Shown here: positions 1 to 6,238 of the stretch, piece after piece
Numbering within the stretch: position 1 is the first letter of the stretch
Layout: the number at the start of each line of letters is the position of its first letter
Assembly: GCF_001273775.1 (NCBI RefSeq)
Contig: NZ_CP011801.1
Span: forward strand, 310,001-374,000
Length of the DNA: 64,000 nt
Source: Nitrospira moscoviensis
Lineage (GTDB): Bacteria > Nitrospirota > Nitrospiria > Nitrospirales > Nitrospiraceae
Direction: 5' to 3'
Made by a program: the position numbers and the translations under genes
The notes under the pieces: generated by a model
The model's database searches: none
Seen by the model: the letters and a program-made list of their open reading frames with translations, nothing else
What the model was told of the DNA's origin: nothing

Positions 1-1071
1 TCGTTCCCTCCCATCATCAATAGCCGCGAGATCGGGGAAGTGCGGGTGGGCGACGAAGAACTGTTCGTCGAGGTGACCGGGACCGACCTCTCGATGGTGA
101 TGCTCACATTGAACATCTTCGCGGCGAATCTAGCCGACCGCGGCGCCGACGTCGAGCCGATCGAAGTGCAGTATCCACGAACCACGCCGCTCGGCAAACG
201 GGTCGTGGCGCCGCGAGACCTCGGCCGGCCGCGGACCATCGACATCACCACCATCGAACGGGCGCTTGGTCAGGAACTCGGCGCGAAAACGGTCAAGCAG
301 GCTCTGGAAGTCTACGGATACGACGTCTCGATCGGAAGAGGGACGGTCAAGGCGAAGCTGCCGCCCTATCGCCAGGACCTCATGCATGCGATGGACGTGG
401 TCGAAGACGTGGCGATCAGCCGCGGCTATGGCTCCTTCCTGCCGGTCATGCCGGCGCAGTTCACGGTGGGAGGGCTCTCGCGAATCGAACAGACGTCCGA
501 CCGGGCGCGCGAGCTGATGGTCGGGATGGGCTTTCAGGAAATCATCTCCAATATTCTCGGCTCGCCGGAGAACTATTGCAGCGCCATGCGCCTGGACGGT
601 ACGGAATGGGGCCGAATGGTCGAGGTCGATAACGCCATGGCCGCGACCTTTTCCTGCCTGCGGCAATGGATGCTGCCCTCGCTGCTGCGCGTCGAAGCCG
701 CGTCGAGCCGGGCCTTCTATCCGCATCGGCTCTTCGAAGCCGGCGAGGTGGCGATCCCTGACGGTTTTCATGAGTTGGGGTCCCGCAGCGAAACCGTACT
801 GGGAGCCGTCATCGCCCACGCGTCCGCCCATTTCTCCGAAATCCACTCCTGCCTCGACGTGCTGTGCTATCACCTGGGCAAAGAATACGGCCTGGAACCG
901 GTCCAGCATCCGTCCTTCCTTGAAGGCCGCGCGGGGCGGATCGTCGTTGGAGGCCAGTCGCTCGGCGTGATTGGCGAGGTTCATCCGGAAGTGCTGGAAC
1001 GGTGGCAGATCGCCGTGCCGGTGGTGTCGTTCGACCTCAACCTCACGCAGCTCATTGAGGCCGGCGGATAA
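1..1071 (+). CDS. pheT: Phenylalanyl-tRNA synthetase beta subunit, archaeal/eukaryal type (5' end outside window)
   Basis: This is the C-terminal 356 residues of the PheRS beta chain, which with PheS charges tRNA-Phe in the cytoplasm. The reading frame is open from base 1, so the start lies upstream. The visible part opens with the PPIINS motif and then has the B5-like region ending in a PPYRQDLMH / VVEDVAISRGYG signature, both typical of archaeal and eukaryal beta chains. The catalytic-like module follows and the protein ends soon after GEVHPEVLERW. A normal bacterial PheT continues for about 90 more residues with a ferredoxin-fold anticodon-binding (FDX-ACB) domain; that domain is absent here. 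A strong hairpin follows the stop codon. Confidence 0.9.
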   Translation, partial: SFPPIINSREIGEVRVGDEELFVEVTGTDLSMVMLTLNIFAANLADRGADVEPIEVQYPRTTPLGKRVVAPRDLGRPRTIDITTIERALGQELGAKTVKQALEVYGYDVSIGRGTVKAKLPPYRQDLMHAMDVVEDVAISRGYGSFLPVMPAQFTVGGLSRIEQTSDRARELMVGMGFQEIISNILGSPENYCSAMRLDGTEWGRMVEVDNAMAATFSCLRQWMLPSLLRVEAASSRAFYPHRLFEAGEVAIPDGFHELGSRSETVLGAVIAHASAHFSEIHSCLDVLCYHLGKEYGLEPVQHPSFLEGRAGRIVVGGQSLGVIGEVHPEVLERWQIAVPVVSFDLNLTQLIEAGG

Positions 1072-1095
1072 CCTCTCGCCGCGAAGAAGCATTCG

Positions 1096-1124
1096 ACAAG
1101 GGGCGGCAGATCGCCGCCCCTTGT
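1096..1124. terminator. Bidirectional hairpin between converging pheT and rplT
   Basis: A perfect 12-bp inverted repeat (1096-1107 with 1113-1124, 5-base loop) lies 24 bases after the pheT stop and 37 bases beyond the rplT stop on the other strand. The top strand ends in TTGTGTTG, a weak U tract; the bottom strand ends in CTTGTCGAATG. It probably stops transcription from both sides. Confidence 0.75.
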
Positions 1125-1161
1125 GTTGCCCATGTGCGCCAAATCGGAAGAGCGGACGGAG

Positions 1162-1530
1162 TTACGCGGTGGCGGGAGCCAGGTGCTGTTTGGCCAGACC
1201 GCACAGCTTTTCAAAGCCGGCGGCATCCTTGATCGCCATGTCGGACAGGACCTTGCGATCCAACAATACATTGGCTTTCTTCAGCGCGTTGATGAACCGG
1301 CCGTAGGTCAAGCCCTGCGCCCTGACCGCCGCGCTGATCCGCGCGATCCACAATTGTCGGAAGTCCCGCTTTCGGTTCTTGCGTCCGGTATAGGCATAGG
1401 TCAAGCCCTTATCGACACTCTCCGTAGCCGACCGGAAGAGCCGACTCTTGCCGCCGTACTGTCCTGACGCCAGCTTAATCCGCTTCTTACGACGTTGTCT
1501 GGTTTTTGATCCACCCTTTGCGCGAGGCAT
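1162..1530 (-). CDS. rplT: 50S ribosomal protein L20
   Basis: L20 is an early-assembling protein of the large ribosomal subunit that binds 23S rRNA. The 122-residue product is of normal family length, begins MPRAKGG, and has the basic N-terminal extension followed by the conserved KNRKRDFRQLWI block. It is the last gene of thrS-infC-rpmI-rplT and starts 42 bases after rpmI. In enterobacteria L20 represses its own operon through the rpmI leader; nothing in this sequence shows that here. Confidence 0.97.
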   Translation of the reverse strand: MPRAKGGSKTRQRRKKRIKLASGQYGGKSRLFRSATESVDKGLTYAYTGRKNRKRDFRQLWIARISAAVRAQGLTYGRFINALKKANVLLDRKVLSDMAIKDAAGFEKLCGLAKQHLAPATA

Positions 1531-1572
1531 AATCCATACTCCTTTTCGTGACGACCGTCTCGATTTCCGGTG

Positions 1573-1767
1573 TTAGCAATAGGGGAGCAACCGATTGAGG
1601 GCCATGGTGGCGGTCGTATCCACTACGTCGGTCCCGCTCAAGCGCCGCTTCCGGTCCCGTCCCTTGTGGGTCAGGAGATGCCGTCTGCCGGCCTTCCGCC
1701 GGACGATCTTCCCCGTTCCCGTTTTTGCGAAGCGCTTGCTGGCGCCCTTGTGCGTTTTGGCTTTCAT
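1573..1767 (-). CDS. rpmI: 50S ribosomal protein L35
   Basis: A 64-residue, strongly basic protein of the large subunit with the L35 hallmarks [13 protein letters not shown] at the start and RRHLLTHK in the middle. Length is normal for the family. It lies 33 bases after infC and 42 bases before rplT, the classic order, so it is surely co-transcribed. Confidence 0.97.
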   Translation of the reverse strand: MKAKTHKGASKRFAKTGTGKIVRRKAGRRHLLTHKGRDRKRRLSGTDVVDTTATMALNRLLPYC

Positions 1768-1800
1768 AGGTCTTCCTTTGGTTAATCCGTTCGCTGTTCT

Positions 1801-2310
1801 TCAGTGCTTCGGCGCCACGATCATGATCAGACTGCGGCCTTCCATGCGCGGGGCATATTCGATCGTGCCGGCGTCCGCGAGTTGCTCGATGACGGAATTC
1901 ATCACCGCCCGTCCCATTTCCTGATTGGCCATTTCGCGTCCGCGAAATGTCAGAGTAACCTTGGTCTTGTTGCCTTCTTCCAGAAACCCCTTCATCTGCC
2001 GGATCTTGATCTCTAGATCGTGCTTGTCGGTCCGGGGCCGCAATTTGATTTCCTTGACCTGGGTCGACTTCTGGTGCCGCCGGCTTTGGTGCTCCTTCTT
2101 GCTCAGTTCATATTTGTACTTGCCGTAGTCCATGATACGGCAGACCGGGGGCACGGAGGTCGGCGCGACTTCGACCAGATCGTAGCCCTGCTCCTGTGCT
2201 TGACGGAACGCTTCAGGCGTGGGAAGGATGCCAAGCTGCTCGCCCTCGGGACCAATCACCCGCACTTCTCGCACACGGATTTCACGGTTCACGCGCAGTT
2301 TTGGGACGAT
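1801..2310 (-). CDS. infC: Translation initiation factor IF-3, probable AUC start
   Basis: IF-3 binds the 30S subunit and rejects wrong start codons and initiator tRNAs. The protein shows the N-terminal NREIRVREVRVIG block, the MDYGKYKYE linker region and the C-terminal FRGREM domain. A GTG at 2290-2292 lies 21 bases from the AGAGGTGG ribosome-binding site, which is too far. An ATC codon at 2308-2310, in frame and six residues upstream, lies 6 bases after its AGAGG core and leaves a 10-base gap after thrS. The added residues IVPKLR fit the usual IF-3 N-terminus. Non-canonical AUU/AUC starts are a known hallmark of infC, because IF-3 discriminates against them and so controls its own synthesis. 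The start choice is inferred from spacing and family habit. Confidence 0.9.
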   Translation of the reverse strand: MVPKLRVNREIRVREVRVIGPEGEQLGILPTPEAFRQAQEQGYDLVEVAPTSVPPVCRIMDYGKYKYELSKKEHQSRRHQKSTQVKEIKLRPRTDKHDLEIKIRQMKGFLEEGNKTKVTLTFRGREMANQEMGRAVMNSVIEQLADAGTIEYAPRMEGRSLIMIVAPKH

Positions 2311-2320
2311 AGGCCACCTC

Positions 2321-4252
2321 TTAGTGTGTAGGTTGAAGATCCTGCTGCGGCCGGGCGGTCTCCTTGCGGAGAAGATCCAGCACTGCCGTCACGGTCATAC
2401 TGCCCAGGTTTGCCCCGCTCCGTCCTCTGACCGACAAGGTGCCGCTTTGGACTTCGCGGTCCCCCGCCACCAGCATGAACGGCACCTTGGCCTTTTCCGC
2501 CTCACGGATTTTGAATCCGATCTTTTCGTTCCTCAGGTCCGCTTCGGCCCGGAAGCCGGCCGCCTTCAACTGAGCGACCACGGCGGCGACGTAATCACGC
2601 TGATGATCGGTGATATTCATGACCATGGCTTGCACCGGAGCGAGCCAGGTCGGAAACGCGCCGCCGTAATGTTCGATCAAAATCCCGAAGAACCGCTCGA
2701 TGGAGCCCATCAATGCGCGATGGATCATAATGGGCTGATGCGGCTTGCCGTCTTCGCCGATGTAGGACAGCGCGAACCGCTCCGGGTTGTTGAAATCCAC
2801 CTGCACGGTCGAACATTGCCAGGAGCGGCCCAGCGCGTCTTTGATCTTGATGTCGATCTTTGGCCCGTAGAACGCGCCGCCGCCGGGGTCCAGCTCGTAT
2901 GGAATGTTGCGGTTTTTCAGGGCTGCTTCCAACGCGCTGGTCGCCAGCATCCAATGTTCATCCGAGCCGACCGATTCTTTCGGCCGCGTCGACAAAAACA
3001 CCTCGAACTCGTTGAAGCCGAACGTCCGCAGAATGAAGAACGTGAAATCCAGCACCCGGCTCACTTCCATTTCCATCTGGTCCGGGCGGCAGAAGAGGTG
3101 CGCATCGTCCTGCGTGAATCCGCGGACACGCAACAATCCATGGAGCACGCCGGTCCGCTCGTAGCGGTACACCGTCCCGAGCTCTCCGTACCGGATCGGC
3201 AGATCCCGGTAGCTCCGCAGATGCGATTTGTAGATCATGATGTGATAAGGACAGTTCATCGGCTTGAGCTGATATTCACTGCCCTCGATCTTCATCGACG
3301 CAAACATATTGTCGCGGTAGTAGTCGACGTGGCCGCTGGTCTTCCAGAGATCCAGGCGGGCGACATGGGGCGAATACACCAATTCGTATCCGTCCTTGAT
3401 GTGCTGCTCGCGCCAGAAGTTTTCGATCAGGAGGCGGATCGCCGCCCCCTTGGGATGCCACAGGACCAGACCGGGACCGATCTCGTCCTGCACGGAAATC
3501 AAATCCAATTCCTTGCCGACTTTCCGATGGTCGCGGCGCTTGATTTCTTCGAGCCGCGCCAAGTGCGCATCCAACTCCGCCTGGGTCGGAAACGAGGTGC
3601 CATAGATGCGCTGCAACATCGGATTGCGCTCGTCGCCGCGCCAATAGGCTCCCGCGGTCGTCAGCAGCTTGAAGGCCCCCACGCGGCCGGTCGCGGGCAC
3701 ATGCGGGCCTCGGCAGAGGTCCACGAAGTCGCCTTGCGTGTAGGCCGAGATCGGTTCGTTGTCGGGAAACCCTTGGATCAGTTCGACCTTGTAACCCTCG
3801 CCGCGCGACTTGAAGAACTCAATCGCGTCGGCCTTCGTGAACTCGCGCCGTGAAATGGTCAAATTGCGCTTGATAATTTCGTTCGCCCGTGCCTCGATTT
3901 TCTCCAAATCGTCGGGCGTAAAGGGCCGTTCGAAGGCAAAATCATAATAAAAGCTGTCTTCCAGCGCCGGCCCGATGGTCAATTGGGCAGAGGGAAATAA
4001 CTCCTTCACCGCCTGGGCCATGATGTGGGTACTGCTATGCCGATAGACTTCGCGTCCTTCGGCACTGGCGAACGTAATGGGCTCCAAGGTGGCGTCTTCA
4101 TGCAGAGGTTTGGAGAGGTCCACGATCTGTCCGTTAACCTTGGCAGCGAGCAAGTCGCCGCGATCCCTGACGCCCAGCGCCGCGAGTGCCGCCCCTACTG
4201 TTTCACCGGGCCGCACCTCGCTGCTGCGACCGTCGTTCAGTGTGATCTTCAT
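2321..4252 (-). CDS. thrS: Threonine-tRNA ligase
   Basis: A full-length 643-residue ThrRS that charges tRNA-Thr and edits misacylated Ser-tRNA-Thr. Order of parts: N-terminal TGS domain (about 1-62), editing domain with HSSTH at 72-76, class II catalytic core with MNCPYH zinc-site motif and a motif 2 region around RYERTGVLHG, then a C-terminal anticodon-binding domain from about 540. It heads the thrS-infC-rpmI-rplT operon; its stop codon lies within the ribosome-binding region of infC. A tRNA gene and a hairpin with a U-rich tail lie just upstream. Confidence 0.97.
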   Translation of the reverse strand: MKITLNDGRSSEVRPGETVGAALAALGVRDRGDLLAAKVNGQIVDLSKPLHEDATLEPITFASAEGREVYRHSSTHIMAQAVKELFPSAQLTIGPALEDSFYYDFAFERPFTPDDLEKIEARANEIIKRNLTISRREFTKADAIEFFKSRGEGYKVELIQGFPDNEPISAYTQGDFVDLCRGPHVPATGRVGAFKLLTTAGAYWRGDERNPMLQRIYGTSFPTQAELDAHLARLEEIKRRDHRKVGKELDLISVQDEIGPGLVLWHPKGAAIRLLIENFWREQHIKDGYELVYSPHVARLDLWKTSGHVDYYRDNMFASMKIEGSEYQLKPMNCPYHIMIYKSHLRSYRDLPIRYGELGTVYRYERTGVLHGLLRVRGFTQDDAHLFCRPDQMEMEVSRVLDFTFFILRTFGFNEFEVFLSTRPKESVGSDEHWMLATSALEAALKNRNIPYELDPGGGAFYGPKIDIKIKDALGRSWQCSTVQVDFNNPERFALSYIGEDGKPHQPIMIHRALMGSIERFFGILIEHYGGAFPTWLAPVQAMVMNITDHQRDYVAAVVAQLKAAGFRAEADLRNEKIGFKIREAEKAKVPFMLVAGDREVQSGTLSVRGRSGANLGSMTVTAVLDLLRKETARPQQDLQPTH

Positions 4253-4270
4253 GGATGTAGAAGGTTCTGT

Positions 4271-4316
4271 CCCAAAAACGACAAAGGCACCCGCCTCCGA
4301 GAGGCAAACGAGTGCC
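4271..4316 (-). terminator. Hairpin with U tract between tRNA-Val and thrS
   Basis: On the minus strand a two-part stem (4310-4316 with 4286-4292, one G.U pair; inner 4301-4305 with 4293-4297, loop 4298-4300) is followed by TTTGTCGTTTTT. It lies 11 bases after the tRNA-Val CCA end and 33 bases before the thrS start. It may simply end the tRNA transcript, or act as an attenuator read-through point for the thrS operon; no alternative antiterminator or T-box was recognised. Confidence 0.55.
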
Positions 4317-4326
4317 CTCAGTTGGA

Positions 4327-4401
4327 TGGTAGGCGCGGACGGTCTTGAACCGTCGACCTCTACCGTGTCAAGGTAGCGCTCTCCCCCTGAGCTACGCGCC
4401 T
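4327..4401 (-). tRNA. tRNA-Val (anticodon GAC)
   Basis: A complete cloverleaf: acceptor AGGCGCG pairs with CGCGCCT, D stem GCTC/GAGC, anticodon stem CTACC/GGTAG around loop TTGACAC (anticodon at 4367-4369), T arm GACGG-TTCAAGA-CCGTC, and an encoded CCA at 4327-4329. Confidence 0.96.
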
Positions 4402-4457
4402 ATCGTCCGGATGGGCATGCTAATATAGGCCACGAGGCAGTGTCAAGAAATGCACAG

Positions 4458-4497
4458 CGAAGGAGGCGGTCATTCAATAGGAAAACCGCCTCCTTCG
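4458..4497 (-). terminator. Rho-independent terminator of the HU gene
   Basis: A 13-bp perfect stem (4458-4470 with 4485-4497) with a 14-base loop lies 32 bases after the HU stop codon on the minus strand. The tail on that strand is poor in U, so the call rests on stem strength and position. Confidence 0.6.
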
Positions 4498-4529
4498 CGA
4501 CGGCAGGATGATCCGTGCGGATAAAAAAC

Positions 4530-4802
4530 TTATTTCACAGCCGAGCGGAGCTCTTTCCCGGCGGAAAACTTCGGAACCTTGGCGGCCGGGATCTTGAGAG
4601 CTTCACCCGTTCGGGGATTGCGGCCCATGCGGGCCTTGCGCTTGGAAATGGTAAATGTGCCGAAATTGACCAGCGATACCCTTTGGCCCTTCTTCAGCGA
4701 GGACGTGACGGCTCCGGTAAACGCTTCGAGGGCGGTACCGGCGGCGACTTTGGTGATTCCGGCTGAGGCGGCCATCTTCGCGATGAGTTCTTCCTTCGTC
4801 AT
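4530..4802 (-). CDS. HU-family DNA-binding protein
   Basis: A 90-residue histone-like protein that bends and compacts DNA. It begins MTKEELIAKMA, has the beta-arm signature with GRNPRTGE near residues 60-67, and ends in the usual FSAGKELR helix. Length matches HU. A good AAGGAGGGG site precedes the start. A second HU/IHF-type gene lies at 33.8 kb; the two may be subunits of a heterodimer or independent homodimers. Confidence 0.93.
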   Translation of the reverse strand: MTKEELIAKMAASAGITKVAAGTALEAFTGAVTSSLKKGQRVSLVNFGTFTISKRKARMGRNPRTGEALKIPAAKVPKFSAGKELRSAVK

Positions 4803-4870
4803 CTAGTCCCCTCCTTGGTTAGTTGAATGATTCGCCCACATTGATTGCGTACAGGCCCAACTTCATGGAG

Positions 4871-5461
4871 CTATACCGTACGGACGGCTTTCGTCCTGAT
4901 GCGCTTCAAGGGAATATGAAGATCGACGATTTTCTTCCGCAGCGTGTTGCGATTGAGCCCCAGCAGTTCCGCAGCCTGGATTTGATTGCCCTGTGTTTCA
5001 CGGAGCGCGGAGGCGATCAACGGTCGTTCGACCGCAGAAATGAGAATCGGGTGCAGATTGCGGGCCGACCCATTGCGCATGCCTTTGACGAAGTCGCCCA
5101 TTTTCATTTCGAGGTAGCCTTCCAGCGAGGCGTCGCGGAACTTGCCGTTCAGCGCATGGCCGTTGGGCTGAGTCATCGATTGCATCACCTTGGCGGTGCG
5201 CTTCAGGACGGTCCGCGAGCCGGTCAGGATCAACGTACGAGAAGGGTCGATGTATGGTGGCAGCGCTGCGGCGGCGTCCTGCCCGTCCCGAGCCTCCACG
5301 ACGACGGCGTCGAACGGCCGTTTCAGCGGTTCTTTTTCAAGCGCAGCGCGATCGCGCACGATGGTGATAGAGGCGTCCTTGAAGAGTTGTTTGAACTGCG
5401 CCTGCACATCCGCATCGGCCGTGAGCAGCAGGACTGTAAAGACAGATGAAGAGACCGGCAT
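4871..5461 (-). CDS. Fis-type transcriptional regulator with degenerate receiver domain
   Basis: From the preferred start MPVSSSVFT the protein has 196 residues (an upstream in-frame ATG at 5515 is possible). The C-terminal 45 residues form a Fis-type helix-turn-helix (IQAAELLGLNRNTLRKKI). The N-terminal half has the strand pattern of a response-regulator receiver (FTVLLLTADAD, FDAVVVEARDG, RTLILTGSRT), but the acidic pair is replaced by TADAD and the position of the phosphorylated Asp is Glu in VVVEARD. It therefore looks like a pseudo-receiver that cannot be phosphorylated. No sigma54-interaction AAA domain is present. It lies 68 bases upstream of the HU gene on the same strand. Targets unknown. 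Confidence 0.8.
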   Translation of the reverse strand: MPVSSSVFTVLLLTADADVQAQFKQLFKDASITIVRDRAALEKEPLKRPFDAVVVEARDGQDAAAALPPYIDPSRTLILTGSRTVLKRTAKVMQSMTQPNGHALNGKFRDASLEGYLEMKMGDFVKGMRNGSARNLHPILISAVERPLIASALRETQGNQIQAAELLGLNRNTLRKKIVDLHIPLKRIRTKAVRTV

Positions 5462-5690
5462 GAAGGCACCACGCGAAGAGGGCGGGATTATTGCCCAGGG
5501 TGCACAGGATGTCAATTGCTATTTGGATCAATCGGCTGCGATCTCCGACTGGTCTGACTTTCCGACAATCGGGTTTGAAAATGCGCGGGGACTTTCCCGG
5601 CACATAAAAAAGGTTGTTCACGGGAGACAATAGGACATCGGATGAGGAGATCATTCGACCGAACCGGGTCGCCGGTTCACAAAGGAGGTC

Positions 5691-5720
5691 TTGACACAAG
5701 CTATCAAGCGTCTGTATAAG
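5691..5720 (+). promoter_or_regulatory. Sigma70-type promoter of the rrf2/sulfur operon
   Basis: A perfect TTGACA (-35, 5691-5696) and TATAAG (-10, 5715-5720) are separated by 18 bases, 30 bases upstream of the Rrf2-family start codon. It is the clearest promoter in the window. Confidence 0.75.
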
Positions 5721-5725
5721 AAGCG

Positions 5726-5744
5726 GTATTTCCTACCGGAATAC
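5726..5744. promoter_or_regulatory. Putative Rrf2-family operator
   Basis: Imperfect palindrome with outer arms GTATT (5726-5730) and AATAC (5740-5744) around TCCTACCGG. It sits just after the -10 element, over the expected transcription start, and immediately before the gene of an Rrf2 regulator. The position suits autorepression. Assignment is by position and symmetry only. Confidence 0.5.
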
Positions 5745-5750
5745 TAGAGT

Positions 5751-6200
5751 ATGAAGGTGTCCCAGCGTGTAACTTATGGAATCCTGGCAGCAGTTGACCT
5801 CGCTATGAACGGCAAGGAGATGCCGATCCAGGCGCGGGCGATCGCGCGCCGCCAAGGAATTCCGGTCCGTTTTCTGGAACAAGTCCTCCATGCGATGAAA
5901 AAAGCCGGCTTGGTCGAAAGCCAGAGAGGGGCACAGGGAGGTTATCTCCTGACACACGAACCGGCGGCGGTCTCGATCGCGGACATTCTCGAAGCGTTGG
6001 AAGGACCGGTGTTTCATCGATCATTTGCCGGCCATGGAGTCGGCGCCCGACGCGCCACCAAACCGGAACTGTTATTGGGCGATGTCTGGGAACAGGTGCA
6101 GCAGGCGGAGCGGAAAGTGCTCGAAGGGATTACCGTCGAACAGTTGGCGGGGCGCCAACGAGCGATCGACGCCCAACGCAACCCGATGTACCACATTTGA
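5751..6200 (+). CDS. Rrf2-family transcriptional regulator (CymR-like, no cysteines)
   Basis: A 149-residue winged-helix regulator opening with MKVSQRVTYGILAAVDLA and carrying the Rrf2 recognition-helix region (IPVRFLEQVLHAMKKAGLVESQRGAQGGY). IscR and NsrR use three cysteines to hold an iron-sulfur cluster; this protein has no cysteine at all, so it resembles CymR, which senses sulfur status through a partner protein. It heads the sulfur assimilation operon and the next gene starts 39 bases downstream, so a role as operon repressor is a fair inference. A promoter and palindrome overlap its transcription start region. Confidence 0.88.
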   Translation: MKVSQRVTYGILAAVDLAMNGKEMPIQARAIARRQGIPVRFLEQVLHAMKKAGLVESQRGAQGGYLLTHEPAAVSIADILEALEGPVFHRSFAGHGVGARRATKPELLLGDVWEQVQQAERKVLEGITVEQLAGRQRAIDAQRNPMYHI

Positions 6201-6238
6201 CGTGCAGCCCTCCTTTACGACGAGAGAGGAGACGAGAT

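Noticed and set aside
2219..3853. Plus-strand open frame of 544 codons opposite thrS
   Set aside because: It is a mirror frame of the minus-strand thrS gene, with no domain pattern and no ribosome-binding site.
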